From assembly GCF_032854445.1 (NCBI RefSeq), contig NC_088300.1:66934984-66998983 (forward strand): DNA of 64,000 nucleotides. Direction: 5' to 3'. Shown one piece after another: positions 34,101 through 46,935 of the stretch. A program made the position numbers and the translations under genes. The notes below the pieces were generated by a model. The model made no database searches and was not told the DNA's origin. It worked only from the letters and a program-made list of their open reading frames with translations. Numbering within the stretch: position 1 is the first letter of the stretch; each line of letters begins with the position of its first letter. Origin of the DNA: Liolophura sinensis. Its lineage: Eukaryota > Mollusca > Polyplacophora > Chitonida > Chitonidae.

Positions 34101-35879
34101 TGAAAGTTTCCACAAACTTTCTAATACTCTTAAATGATGACAGATCAAGGGGCAGTACAACGACATCATGCTTCTTTTTTGACTTGCGTTTGATATATTC
34201 CACAGTTTCTTTTGCAGCTTCTTCATTTTTACACGCAAGGATAACCCTGGCTCCTGTGATACAGTAGAAAAATAACAGGTATAACAAGTACATACAGCGA
34301 GATTGTATTTCCCTGTATTTATTTCACCAGTTATTAATTTATCTGTTTCAATGTTGCTTAATGCCATACTCAAGACTTTTTCACTTATATGATGGCAGTC
34401 ATGAATATGAGTGGATGAAACTAGAGTGCCTGGTGCAAATCTATGACCTTTGGCAGTAACTGGCCTTTGGCAGGTTACAGACAAAATTTTCCACACGTGA
34501 TTTACAGATACAATATGGTCAAACATGTCACATTCACGCTGAAGTCATTTAACAAGCAAATGTATGTATACTTTAGAAAATGCTACAACATGGCTATTGG
34601 ATAAAAATGTCATTCATAAATACCAGAGGTAGAAAAAATGCAGGATATACATGTATGTCGTTTGCATATGGCATTCTTAATATTTGATGGTCTCATCATA
34701 CACAGTTTCAGATTGGTACACTGAAGACTGTGTGAGATGGAGAGTTTAATCTGTGATTTTCGATTTCTCCTGTTGGCCATCAAGACTGGTTATTTATTTA
34801 CACATTGTCCCTGTTTTCACCCACCAAACAGGGACAATGTTTATATATTTATTTGAATGTTGTTTAATCATGTTGCCATACTAAAAAATTATTCACTTAT
34901 ATGAAGGCTGTATTGTGAGGACATCCTGAGTGCCTAAGGAAAACCACCGACCTTTGGCAAGTTACTGACAAGCTTTCCCACATGGGCGTACTGATAGATC
35001 ATGGATGTGCACCAATTTGGTGGAACACAAGCATCTTTAACCACAAAACCATGGCCCGAGCCCGATGACGACTATGTGAGTTATTCTATTTATAGCTGCC
35101 TCTTTCATCAGACATTCTGTACCTACCTCTCTGAGCGAAGTCCAGAGCAATCTGTTCACCAATTCCTGAGCTGGCACCTGTGACAATAGCTGTCTTTCCT
35201 GTCAGCTTAGTAGCACTATAACACTGAGCACCCCTGAAATAAGCTCTGAAGAAAGAAATAACATGATACGTGTCTCAATTCATAGTAATTTTAATAATGA
35301 TGCATGAACCAAGCTAAAGAATTGACATTAAACTACATGTATGAACCACAAGAAGTGAACATTCTATGGCGTGATTTTATCGAGATTTTGACTGTAACAT
35401 AATCAGACTGTCAAAAAAAAAACAAAAAAAAAACATCCTATCCATAACTAAAACTGAGGAAACATAAATCCCTTAAATTATTCTTTAGTATATGTACTAG
35501 ATTTAAGTATCTTAGCTGAAATCTAAATGAATGCACGCGCACTGAATCAGGGGGAGGTAACTAAGAACATCATACAAATCTGATCAAACAGAATCATAAA
35601 AGATTTAAGATAAAATATCACCAATAGTCAAACAGTTTGTTGTCATAGCCGAAATACAAAACAAATGTCACATTCAAAGAAAGTAAGCATGCTCTAGCTG
35701 AAACAACGCAATGTATGGCAGGCGTCAAGAAGAGTGAAGTGAAGAAGGCTCTCTGCTCACATTTCGAATTTTTGTTCTTACCGAAAGCCATAGAGTACTC
35801 CAATCACGATGCCAATCAAAATGGGATACCATGAATCGAAGATCTTATCAGGATTGGGGAGACCTTCAAGGTTAACCAT
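31133..35879 (-). CDS. RDH11/12/13-like short-chain dehydrogenase with altered active site, seven exons
   Basis: Exons (minus strand): 35879-35782, 35245-35127, 34253-34095, 33761-33657, 33277-33062, 32476-32269, 31271-31133. All junctions are GT-AG; phases agree and give 347 residues plus stop. Residues 17-32 form a membrane anchor (WYPILIGIVIGVLYGF). The NADP-binding motif TGASSGIG is at 55-62, NNAG at 135-138 and the structural Asn158 (VNYLG) is kept, as is Lys217. The catalytic Tyr is Phe213 (QFSQCK). The serine that binds substrate in RDH12 is Ala186 (INVTASAY where the paralogue has INVSSIAH). So the fold and cofactor site look intact, but reductase chemistry may be lost or changed. Exons 2, 4 and 6 equal those of the RDH13-like gene at 20340-27226 in length and phase. 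There is no frameshift or stop, so it is not an obvious pseudogene. Confidence 0.93.
31440..32110. repeat. 52-58-bp minisatellite in the last intron of the minus-strand RDH gene
   Basis: About 12 units built on 'ctccagtagttctgctactt' plus 'tacatgcttggcactacaat' plus TACATCCAGA. Units differ by presence of an extra GTACAT. The outer units at both ends are diverged. Lies wholly in intron 6 (31272-32268). Confidence 0.9.
34320..34510 (-). repeat. SINE family B copy
   Basis: Tail side 'gttgcttaatgccatactca', 'cttatatgatggcagtcatg', body 'gaaactagagtgcctggtgc' and 'ggcaggttacagacaaaat'. Lies in intron 2 of the minus-strand RDH gene. Confidence 0.65.
34802..34840. repeat. Perfect 15-bp hairpin
   Basis: ACATTGTCCCTGTTT (34802-34816) pairs exactly with 34826-34840 across a 9-base loop. 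It sits at the tail edge of a family B copy, inside intron 2. Confidence 0.9.
34845..35070 (-). repeat. SINE family B, near full length
   Basis: 'gaatgttgtttaatcatgtt', 'cctgagtgcctaaggaaaac', 'ccgacctttggcaagttact' and a head-like end 'catctttaaccacaaaacc'. Lies in intron 2 of the minus-strand RDH gene. Confidence 0.65.
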
Positions 35880-36570
35880 GACTGCAGAGTAGGCCTATTT
35901 CTTACACCTTCTTTCCGCCACCAACGTGTAACTTGTTCAGCGTGGGTTACGGATCCGGTTGAACGAGAAAGGCGTTCGAAGGGAGATAACTCCCAGAGTT
36001 GCAATGCCACTTCTGCACAGGCGTGGTCTACATCCCTTGGATCAGAAGACGTACGCATTCGTGGGAAGAGTTTACATTATTTCGCTGTCATGGCTATAAC
36101 AACAGCCATAATGATTTGTAGCTATTGTCAAATCTGTACTATAAAAGAAACAAAAAGAGAACACTTTAAAAATATATAAAAAGAAAAGGAACCAAAAGCT
36201 TCGATCTCTTTTTGCATCTTATATATGAAAAACTTTGTTAATTTGCAAAGCCTGTACAAAAAATTTTTAGGCCTAAAAAAGGCTCCACTATCTAGCTGTT
36301 GAACAGACATAGCTAAATATGTTCCATTGCTGTTGCTGTGTTCCACTTACGTAGCTGTGTTACTATCCATGCGCATATTAATTGTATTGCAACCCTAAAG
36401 GCCTATTTTGACTTATGGCGCCTGCTGAAAAAATGTGACCTCCGTGACTTGTATTTGTATAGAAGCAAGGAAACAATATTTTCTATCAAGTGAGAAAAGT
36501 TTCATTTATATAAGGACTCTGGGAGTATTTTGTGGATGAAGGAAACCATTTAGACAGATCTTGTAAATTT
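35880..36570. promoter_or_regulatory. Upstream region of the minus-strand RDH gene
   Basis: Must hold the 5'UTR and promoter of the gene starting at 35879. A GC-richer stretch at 35900-36070 is a plausible promoter, but no TATA or initiator could be fixed. The frames here show no domain. Confidence 0.35.
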
Positions 36571-36574
36571 TGCT

Positions 36575-36735
36575 GTTATTTATTTATTTATTTGATTGGT
36601 GTTTTACGCCGTACTCAAGAATATTTCACTTATACGACGGTGGCCAGCATTATGGTGAGAGGAAACCGGGCAGAACCAGGGGGAAACCCACGACCATCTG
36701 CAGGTTGCTGACAGACCTTCCCACGTACAATTTTG
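36575..36735 (-). repeat. SINE family A, tail half
   Basis: (TTTA)n, 'ttgattggtgttttacgccg', 'ggccagcattatggtgagag', 'ggcagaaccagggggaaac', ending at 'cagaccttcccacgtac'. The tRNA-like head is absent. Confidence 0.8.
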
Positions 36736-36739
36736 CTGT

Positions 36740-37184
36740 TATAGGCCTACATCTATATGATGTAGACCACAGGGAGATTCCTATCATGATTCATGTAACT
36801 ACATGTAGTATAATTTGATTATAATGAGTTAATGTGCTTCGTCTTTTGTGATTTATTTGTCACAACTACATGTTCGAAAGGTAGCCTACTGTACCGCGGT
36901 ACTAAATTTCACTGGAACGATTCATAGTCGCTTGGGTAAGATTATACCTATTCTGTAATTCATTGTTGAAAGCGACCCATCAAAATATCCAAGGCTGTAA
37001 TTCAGCCTCGTTGGACGTAAGAAAATATGGGCCATATTTATCTTCGGTCTATACTATTATTCAAAAGCATATATAGACTTCAAATAGACTGAGAAGTCGC
37101 TTCGATGACGTTTCAACATTTCAACAAGGTTTATTCGCCATCTTTAGGAGACATCAAAATCTATTTTCTCTGTTTATTCGAAGT
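36740..37184. other. Spacer with no recognised feature
   Basis: Unique sequence with no exon, repeat or RNA gene that I can support. Confidence 0.4.
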
Positions 37185-37449
37185 GACATGTGCTTTTGCC
37201 ATACGCGAGGCCTATTGGTTAATCAGCAAAACCTTTGATTCGGCCTGTTGGAATGCTGTGATTGGGTCAGATGTTCGGTGTCTTCGACATGCATGATGAT
37301 ACAGTGAGGCAGCATTGACATGTGTTTTTGCCATACGCGAGGCCTATTGGTTGATCAGCAAAACCTTTGATTCGGCCTGTTGGAATGCTGTGATTGGGTT
37401 AGATGTTCCGTGTCTTCGTCATGCATGATGATGCAGTGAGGCAGCATTG
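37185..37449. repeat. 132-bp tandem duplication
   Basis: Two head-to-tail copies (from 37185 and from 37317), about 95% identical, containing 'catacgcgaggcctattggt' and 'tgattcggcctgttggaatg'. The low divergence suggests a recent event. Confidence 0.92.
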
Positions 37450-38517
37450 CAAATGTGTCAGTTGCAAGGACCGCTCAACTGTATGGAGAAACTGTTATCA
37501 TAGGGTTGAAATAATATTGAAAGCGACAAGTATGAACTCCAAGTAAGCCAATATTAAAATCATAAATAAATAAGCCCAGAGATTGAAACACTTGCTCCAT
37601 ACCACGGTCCTTTTTGTCTACCGGGGCTTCGCACAAAGAGCTATACTGATGTGGAAGGCGGAAGTACAAATACAGCACTGTAGATCTACACCAAATGGTC
37701 ATTTGAAATCCCTCGAGCACCCGGTCCTATACAATGTTTCTCTGCCTGCCTACAATCACTTGAACTGACAGCTCTGTTATTGAAGATGGCGCACTGTAAG
37801 GTCAACATGCAGACGGAGATGACAGGCGTATTGTGGAGCAGAACACTGTAAACTAAGCTCATCTTCAGCGAGGCCAGTTTCTTCAGCATCTCCTAGCTTC
37901 TCCCCCACCCTCCATCCTCTCTGTATACGACATTAATGTCCCAGTTGGACGTATGCCAAATCCTCCTAGCCATAAATATGACCCCACTGTACAAGCGCTC
38001 CCGTCTCAATTGGCGCCAGTTTGTGTCACATAACACACAAGAGTAGCCAGGTATACATATCTGTCGTCTCCTCAAAGGTTTCCTTAAAACACTGCGCCAG
38101 AATGTATAGCATTCAATATTTATGGCAGAAAATGCTTTCGGCAGATGAGCTACGTATGTCTTATAGATTGGATAGAAGCAACAGAAGCGAAAATCAATAC
38201 TTTGAAGCTTTAATTTATTTATGGAAAAACGTCGACACTTTTTCTTTTAAAGTTAATCACCCAAGTTGGAATGATTATCATGTGAATATTTTGTGTGTCC
38301 AAAATTGGCACAGTCGATATGACAATGCTGTTCAAGATGGCTGTCAGTACTGTGGGTTTTATATCTGCGTGTTGTATTCAATGCTCTGAGCTTGTCTATC
38401 AAACCACAAGGCGATCTGTATCATTCGGGTGTTAAACCAATGCTTTAATAAGGTTGTGAAACGTCCTCTGCCTCGGTTAAAATATCTCAATCATTATTTG
38501 ATTGTGTCTTGAAGTAA
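37450..38517. other. Spacer with no recognised gene
   Basis: A 122-codon open frame (38021-38389) has no recognisable domain, and I see no flanking splice or promoter evidence. Nothing else was identified. Confidence 0.4.
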
Positions 38518-41161
38518 TACTGGATTACATGCAAATTTACTTAACCTTCAAGAGTATACCGGTATAGGATAAAATCGGAGACTTGCAGGATGACGAGAGA
38601 TTAGATCGTGTGTCCATTGCAGGTAACAGATCCATATTTCTGGAGACTTGCTTTTCGCTCAGTTTAACTCGGTGTACATGCATGAATCACATTGCCACCA
38701 ACTTGCGGAATAGAATGCCCGTCTCGTGTCCCGAAGAACCGGGGTTCAAGCCCGTGTCATACCTAAGATCCTGTATGAAATTTTTTTGGGCTTGGTGCTC
38801 AGTATGGAATGATATTTATTACTTATTTGTTGTTTAACCCCATTCTTATACCATGGCAGTTTGTATTATGAGCGGAGAAAACTGGAGAGCATGGGGTAAA
38901 CAAGAGATATTTAGCAAGTTAATGACAAACTTTTCGACGGGTGATTTACAGGGCTTCTATTAGCTATGCACGATGTCGAAATGTTGCAGCAACTGCGATT
39001 TTGCGCTTCTTTTATCAGACCAATTTTGACACGTAGCCCTGTCCCATTTTCGTAATCGATATCTAAAAGACACGATGTCTTAAAGTCCACTGGGTAAGAA
39101 GGTAACGGTAGATTTAATATGATGCTGGATAAGGGTGACAGCGCGGGAATAAACTGACAGCGCGCCTGACAATCTCTAGATGGTAAATGTTGCCATTTAA
39201 GGCGTCCTCATACCTCCAGTTTAATAGGCCACTTCAAGCACAGAACTAAATCATAAACATTTTTATGGTCTTGACAATGAGCCATTTCACGTAAATGATT
39301 GCCCATTTAGGGGGTGATGTTGTTTTTTGAGGTAACATTTCGACAATCTTTCAGGATCTGTTCTTAATGGAAATTCAGCTATTTTGTTTGATTAGATCAC
39401 CGATTCTCTGGGCCTTGGAGAATAGCTTTAATAAATGCTGCTGTTGAGAAACAATGAATCAAAAACCAATCGGAAAGCCAAATTCTTAACACGGCTATAC
39501 ATTAAGCAACTATGCAAGCAATCGATTCGACAGTTTATTTTGGACATTGTTACTTGCATTCATGAAGCAGGCTGTGTAGGGACAGTCTTCTTTATGGTAA
39601 TATCAGGCTATGGATAATTCACCTGAGGGATATAGTATGGCAGGTTAGAAATCGATCTCAGTGTATATACACCGCATTGACCTGCTCCGATATTCTTTCC
39701 AGGTGGTTTATGTACTCCTTTGATAAGGTGAATGTACTGAGTACAAACAATTTTACAATGCATGGATATATTTTCTGGGAAAGAGAACATTTTCCCAGCT
39801 AATGTAATTCGGGTCCACGCTGTGTAGTGTATTGTTAATTCCTGCATTTACGATGACCAGTTGTGGGCTAATTACGTAGTGTACTCTCAAAGAAGAGACC
39901 GGCCCGGATATCACAGTTGGTAGAGCGTCCGCTTCGGGACCGGTAGATCCAGGATCAATTCTTGATCGAGTCACACCTAAGACTCGCTTGGCGCTCAGCA
40001 TGAAAGGGATAGGGAAACTACCCGTATCAGTATTATGGCTCGGGCGGGGCAGTGAAGCAGCACTAGATACGGTGGAAATCCGTCCTGCTACAAGGAGGCA
40101 CATTGCACGTACATGCACCCTAAGGATTCCTTCGTCGTCATATGACTGAAAAATTGTTGAGTACGACGTTAAACCCCAAGCACACACACACACACACCAG
40201 GGTTCCCTGGATGCCACTGCAAGCCCTTTTGACTATAAAGTGTGACCTTTATAGTGAGACAATGGGCAAGATAGGAACGGTTCCGTTAACTGGGCCTATC
40301 AGGGATATCCTATAGAAATGTAAATCAATCTATTTATTCAATCACGTTCTGTTAGCCAAGTATTGGTTTATTGGACTATTGCAGACACTTTTTGCATTAA
40401 TCACATACTGGTGTGATGTACATATTTACACGTAACCCAGTTGATGCAAACAGAGTTAATGGTTGAATCAGAGGCCTGCTCTCTCTCCCATGAAGTTACA
40501 CAGCCTTTGAATGAATGCATACGTGAATGTCTTGAATTTACATGTATAAATGATTACCTATTTCGGGGCGAAATAAAAGCTGATTACAATATAGCCTTTC
40601 ATGTGTGAGATATGTGTGAAATATGCTGACTTATGAACAAGAAAAACATTCATTTACAGACAGCCAATCATTGCAGCAAACAGCTATATTTTCTGCAGAA
40701 GATGACAAAAACTCGTGCTCGTACAATTACGACATCATACAGGTTTCAGTCATGTGTTACAGTTTTGTACATAATAAGCTATATATGAAATTGCCTTTGT
40801 CTGAGAAATAGATTTCAGTGAGGCTATAGTCTTGTGGAAAATCCACTGGCACGGGATCCATTAATGGCGTTACTGAACAGCAAACAGCGAAACTAATTTT
40901 AATCTGTGATAGACTAAATAGTCAATTAATTTTCGCAACTAGTCATTTAACGCGGATTCCAAATAATGAAAGAGACATGAAGAATGACAAGGGGTGATCA
41001 TTTGGTGATTCGTCTCGCCCATTCCGCCGGTAATTGTGTGTACCATGTGGTATTAGAGCGGCCTGATGTGACGAACAGCCAGGAAACACCCCAGCGTCAT
41101 TAAACGTTATGTTCACCCCAATGGACAGGGTAATACTCATGTCTCAAATCATGTGGTAGTG
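38518..41161 (+). repeat. Large tandem unit, copy 1
   Basis: The first of about five diverged head-to-tail copies of one long unit. It starts with a roughly 440-bp block (tRNA-like 'gaaccggggttcaagccc' plus a family B body at 38805-38990) that recurs at 41162-41610. Ordered landmarks that follow: 'ttgacaatgagccatttcac' (39273), 'cccagctaatgtaattcggg' (39794), 'agggatatcctatagaaatg' (40301), 'agacatgaagaatgaca' (40974). The CCAAT/TATA block seen in copies 2 and 4 is missing; a family C SINE sits just before that point. Confidence 0.75.
39895..40198 (+). mobile_element. SINE family C copy
   Basis: A plus-strand copy: head 'cggcccggatatcacagttg', 'agcgtccgcttcgggaccgg', 'tagatccaggatcaattctt', 'gcagcactagatacggtgg', tail 'cgtcgtcatatgactgaaaa', then (CA)n. 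It matches the minus-strand copy at 3885-4215. It lies inside large unit copy 1. Confidence 0.85.
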
Positions 41162-41498
41162 TCTGGATTACATGCCAGTTTACTTAACTATCAAATGTAC
41201 AAAGGATAAAATCGGAGGTTTGCAGGATGACGAGAAATTAGATCGAGAGTCGACTGCAAGTGACAGATCCATATCTGTGGAGACATGCTTTTCGCTCAGA
41301 ATAACTTGGTGTATATACATGAAGCACAGCGTGGGACGGACTTGTGGGATAGAGCGGTCGTCTCGTGACCCGAAGAGCCGGGGTTCAATCCCGATATATA
41401 CCTAAGATCATTTATGATACTTTTTTTTTAGCTTCGTGCTTAGTATGGGATGCTATTTATTTAAGTATTTGATTGTTGTTTAACCCCATTCTTATAGG

Positions 41499-42134
41499 AT
41501 GGCGGTCTGTAATATGGATAGAGAAAACCGGAGTGCTCTGTGCAAACCACCGGTACTTGGCAAGTTACTGACGAACTTTTCGACGAGAGACTTACAGATA
41601 TGTAAACCATATTGGTGGTATACAAGTGTTGTTCAAGGAACGCCTACACAAACAGCCACGCGGGCGAGCATTGCCAGCAAGGCCCCACAGTTACAACACG
41701 AAGTCAGAGTCATCAGAGTTGAGTTATTGCCGCATTCATTTGTTACACAAAAGTTATACAAATCACAATCAAGAACATTAAAACATAATACGAATATAAA
41801 TATATATCCAGGCATACAGTGCTCAAACACACAAATACACATGAAAGACTTGGCTCACAATGCCTATACTAACTATGATACACTGGCTGACATGTTCAAT
41901 AAAGCTAAACACCATAACTCAGAGTGGGTACATATGGGCGGGAATCAGCTAATGCACAAGCTATCGGACAGTCGAACATATGGTCAACCTGAACAAAAAA
42001 TGCAGGGGCGACCACGGACTCACGGGCACGGACGGAAGCAGCTTACTCGAGAAACTTGCAATGGTAACCTACAATCCCGAGGAGACCACTCTAAGAGTCC
42101 AGGCAGCACACACGGGCACGTGAGCGAAAATTAA
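41499..42134 (+). CDS. Hypothetical 211-codon open frame
   Basis: The longest uninterrupted frame in the window. Its first 40 or so codons run through a family B repeat, which argues against a real start. The rest is rich in T, N, H, K and Q, with a basic, histidine-rich end (RPRTHGHGRKQLTRE). It has no transmembrane segment, signal peptide or known motif. It lies in large unit copy 2 and has no counterpart that I could see in the other copies. Either a chance frame or an unrecognised lineage-specific gene; I favour chance. Confidence 0.15.
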   Translation: MAVCNMDRENRSALCKPPVLGKLLTNFSTRDLQICKPYWWYTSVVQGTPTQTATRASIASKAPQLQHEVRVIRVELLPHSFVTQKLYKSQSRTLKHNTNINIYPGIQCSNTQIHMKDLAHNAYTNYDTLADMFNKAKHHNSEWVHMGGNQLMHKLSDSRTYGQPEQKMQGRPRTHGHGRKQLTRETCNGNLQSRGDHSKSPGSTHGHVSEN

Positions 42135-42514
42135 CTATTTTGAAATTTCCCACAATAGCCCGATTAATCTACAAATTCTCTGCCCAAGGTCGGGTTTTAA
42201 CCCCCACCTCGCGAGTCGTTTGATGTGATTGGTCAGCGCTGTGCATGTCACTACAATCTGACTGGGTGTCTTATTTGGGATTGACGTTCCAGTATGAAAT
42301 TTTGAAAGAAGAAAATAATATCGAAATCGGCATTGAAACACCAAGCAAAGCAACCAATACCTGCAATGAGGTATGAGAAAACAATGTTCATTTTTTTACC
42401 ACGTGTTTAGGACTTTCTTTCACTGAAATGACGGTGGTCAGGTGTATGGTGAATGAAAACGAACAAAGCCCGAAAGAAACCACCCGTCGCGATATAAGCT
42501 GGATTTGATTTGAT

Positions 42515-42690
42515 TTATTTATTTATTTGATTGGTGTTCTACGCCGTACTCAAGAATATTGAGTATATGCTGGCGGCCAGCATTATGGTGGGAGGAAACC
42601 GGGCCGGGCCCTGGGAAACCCAAGACCATCCGCACGTTGCTGTCAGACCTTCCCACGTACGGCAGCTGGATTTGAACTCCCACCAATGCG
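42515..42690 (-). repeat. SINE family A, partial copy
   Basis: (TTTA)n, 'ttgattggtgttctacgccg', 'ggccagcattatggtgggag', 'accatccgcacgttgctgtc', ending at 'gctggatttgaactcccacc'. Confidence 0.8.
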
Positions 42691-43963
42691 TTACATGAAG
42701 CACTCCATTATAAGCTATGTAAGTTTGTTTTGATCGGTCTGTGAACTCTCTCTTAACATAAACCTGTCACCTAACAACATGCCTGAATTCAGGACGACCT
42801 CCACCCTTCTGGATGTCATACATCAATTTAAGGTGTGGGCATATCACCTTTTTCATGACCAATATCTAAAAGAAACGACTTCTTAACGTCCACTTAGTAA
42901 GGAGGTAACAGTAGATTTAATATGATGCTGAATAACAGTGATAACAACCCGGAAATAAACTGACAACGAGTCTGACAATCTCTTAATGGTAAATGTTGCC
43001 ACTTTAGGCACCCTCATAACTCCAGCTTAATAAACAATTTCACGAGTAGAAACACAGTCATAAGCATGTTATCGCCTTGACAATGAGCCATTTCACGTAA
43101 ATGATTGCCCATTTAGTGGATTATGTTATTTTTGAGGTTACATTTCGACTATCTACTGATGGTTACTTGATGGACATTCAGGCAATCATTTTCTTTGACC
43201 AGGACACGGATTCCCTAAGCCTTGGAGAATAGCTTTAATAAAGGATTCTGCCCGGAAACAATCAATCAAAAACCTTTATTGTTGTCATTGTTATCTGCTG
43301 TCATGAATCAGGATGTATAGGAACAGTTCTTTTGGGGATAATTTGGTATGTATAATTCATGTCAAGGATGTAGTATGATAGGTTATTGATTGATCTCAGT
43401 TTATAAACGCCTTGTTGTTCTATATGTCGATATACCCGTGACGCTTTCATTTTCCATACAACCAGGGACCGCTTGTACAAAAGTGTATTAAAAGTTTAGC
43501 CAGGCTTAAGATTTAATTCTTGTTGTTCTCTTGTTACAAAACTAATTGACTAAACCCAATTCCATACTAAAGCTAATACCAGACTTAACTGCTAGTATGC
43601 CATTGAACATCTGGGCCCAGGTCGTTGATGTATACGTTTCATTAACTAAATGAGTACTGTGTACACGAGCATTTATAATGCATGGATATCCTTTCTTGGA
43701 AAGAGGAACATTTCCCAGCTTATGTAATTCGGGTACTAGCTGTGTGGTTTATTATTCATTCTACCCTTTGCGATGAGCATTTATGGTTGAGCTAATTAGG
43801 TAGTGTACTCATGTATAACTCTAACAAGAGAACAATGGTCACTCCGGCTTCGGCCCAAGTCGTCATTACTGGTGAATCGGAGTTGACCCGCATATATAGT
43901 AAATTCTAAGATGCAGTAAGAAAGACACGGGATTTCCCTGGACGCCACTGTGCGTCCTTCCAA

Positions 43964-44045
43964 CCAATGGCCACCACGTCCCGCCAGTTCCATTTCCTGT
44001 GGTATAAAGGATCCTTTTCAGACTTGTTCGTCACGTTGGGACTTG
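43964..44045 (+). promoter_or_regulatory. CCAAT/TATA promoter-like block, unit copy 2
   Basis: CCAAT at 43964-43968 and TATAAAGG at 44003-44010, 39 bases apart, followed by TCAGACTTGTTCG about 10 bases on. The same elements with identical spacing recur in copy 4 (50274 and 50313). The arrangement fits a Pol II core promoter reading rightward; activity is inferred only. Confidence 0.4.
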
Positions 44046-46935
44046 TTAGCCGCTTAGATAACAGGGCGTCTCACTGTAAAGTGTGACCTTCACAGGACAA
44101 TGGAAAAGACAGCTAAGGAAAGGTGGCGTTAACTGGGCCTATCAGGGATATCCTATAGAAAATGCAAATCGATTGGCTTAATCAATCACGTTCTGTCAGC
44201 AGAATGGACGTTCATTGGCAGATAGGATCACCGGAAACAGAGTCTAGTTCGCAGGTTAACTGTTTCCCGGCGAGGTTTCGTGTATACCAGATATACTAAC
44301 CTTTTTGCACACCTCGTCCAAATGGCATGTTCTCCATATTTCTCGCCTGAAGTTACACACGCAGGCTTTAATTTAATATATACGTGAATGGTTGGAAAAT
44401 ACATACACAGATGATGGCCGATTTTGAGGCGAAATAATGACTAATCACATCTTAATCATTTTCAGCACATGCTTGACAAATGCCGATAAAGGCAGGCAAT
44501 AAAAGCATTCGTTTGCAGACTGTCAATTATTGCAATGAACAAACGTTCTCCAAAAGGCGAAAACAATGTGTATTTCTATGACTATGTTTGCAGCTATTGT
44601 AGGGGAGTCCACTGATGCGGATCCGACGCTGTGGCGTTACTAAACCGCAGATACCGAAGCCAGTTTTGTCTGCGTATATGGTGTGTACATATCCGGCCTT
44701 GTAGTATTTGTTAGATCTGGTGCGTTATACGTGACGAATTCAACCAAAGTCACAAGTTATTACTGCAAACATTAGTGTGTCACGGTTATTCCATCAAACG
44801 CCTTCACTCTATATAAGCTTTTACAAAAAGTAAAATTCATTTGTAAGTAAATATGGACAGTGTTCAGAATCTCTGTGTCGAATTCCGCTTGAACAAGGAC
44901 TAGGGGCCATTTTGGGTTTTTTGTTTATACTCGTTATCCATATAACGGACATCCCCTGTCCCTGATCACCCTCGGTACTGGTTAGCTATGACGCGCGTGG
45001 GATACGTCAAGTTATAATGCTGTTTGTATAATGTCACTGCTTGCCACTCCGTCTGCAGCTATCCTGAAAGGTATCCTGGGCTGGATACGCCGTGTATCTC
45101 CTTGTGTGTTCCTGGTCAACAGGGGGTTATTCACGGGACCAGTGAATAAAATTATACACATGAAGACCTCGCCACCACAAATGTGCGAGTTTCGTTCATT
45201 TTCCACGCCACAACAGGAAAACGTCAAATATTCAAAGTCACTCACACAATATATAAACTATCATAGTGCATAATTTGCACGCGTATTTAATTCATTCGCT
45301 TAGAACATTCTTTGCGCCTTTGTAATAACATTGGAATCTGTTTCTCTTTGCATGAACCCGTCTTATTTTGTACTTTCTTAGACCTTTGGTAGTTTGTGTT
45401 GTACGTCGTTTTAGGAATTTTCCATACGATTATTAACCTCGAACGTCCATTTCGGTTGACACCAGGTACGCGAATGTTTAGAAGGTATACGAGTGTCTGT
45501 CTGAATTAGACACAGAAATTCTGAACACTGACTAAATAGTCAATTAATTCCCGCAACATGTCATTTAATATGGAATTCAAAGAATGACATAGACAGAAAG
45601 AATAATAGACACGAAGAATGACAGCCGGCGACGACTGAAATTATCTGTACCATGAGTAGAGTGGCCCGAAGTAGCGAGTATTCACGGAACACGCCGCCAT
45701 CATTAAACGCTTTGTTGACGTTACCGGGCATGACTAAACACATGTCTGAAGCCATACTAGGCTCTGATTGTTGCCAAACCTGGAGTAAGTCATTTATGTT
45801 ACACTATAAGATTTATAGGCAATATCTGGCGCTATAGATTATGGAATCTTATTTTTATAGGAATGGCAAATATAAACATCGAACAAAATTTGTTTTAAGC
45901 TCTACTAAAATGTATTATGATAGACTGACGATCCATTAAGCTTAGTACAAGATGTATTAAGTTATATTGAAAGAGTATTTATTACAAAACTGAAAGAAAT
46001 AAAATGTAATATATAAATAGTATAAATATTCAACCGCTTCAAATGTTTAAATTGCTTATGCTTTTGCAATGAAGAAAAGTCTCACCCACATGGCCCAATG
46101 TATCCCTCAAACCATGCGAAAGGCGATAATAATGGGTAATTCACAACTTAACTACTTGTGCATTTGACATTTAAGTTCCATCTAGGGCTCACTACATACT
46201 GATTAATACGGACACAATATTCATCTGGAAATACAGTTCCATTTTATCGATCTCATATTTTATTGTACAACTCTCTGTTATTAATCATGTATACACTTGG
46301 GTTTCTCAAAAGAGCGTTCAAGACTATGACGTTTACAACCACAAAGTGTAAGCCTATAATTCGTCTTCCATAGAAGAACCAAGAAGGACTTGATTAATTC
46401 TTGTTCACACAGACCTGTACAGACTTGATTAGAATATCTCGATCGTATATGAACCTAGGCCATTGTATAACTAACACAGAAACTACCATAATGTGTAGTT
46501 CATATCTACTTTGGCACAACTGTTTATATAATATACGGTCCATTGGGAAATGTAGAGCTAATACCGCATGCTGCCTCTGTATAACATTGTTCCTTGATAA
46601 CTTTCCCAAGTTGTTTAACAACTTTCCTGTGTGGACACATGGTGATATTCTTGGCCAGGGATTTTCTTAATTAAACCTTGCATGCTTCAGCATTAACATC
46701 TGTTTACGTTAATAATTTTAGCTCCTTTGATCATTATGTACGTCCTTACACACAAAACCTTCCTATATTGCAACATTCATGGTTAGGTCCAGTTTATATG
46801 CCTTCGTCGTTTATCTATACATTAAAACATGTTTCACATAAAGAATGATGACGATCGTGGATGGTTACAAACACATTTACATGGCGATCAGTCATTGCCA
46901 GGATCGACCTTGACGACAAAGGGATAACGGTGTGA

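Noticed and set aside
38021-38389. A 122-codon plus-strand frame
   Set aside because: No motif, no splice or promoter support, and no counterpart elsewhere in the window.
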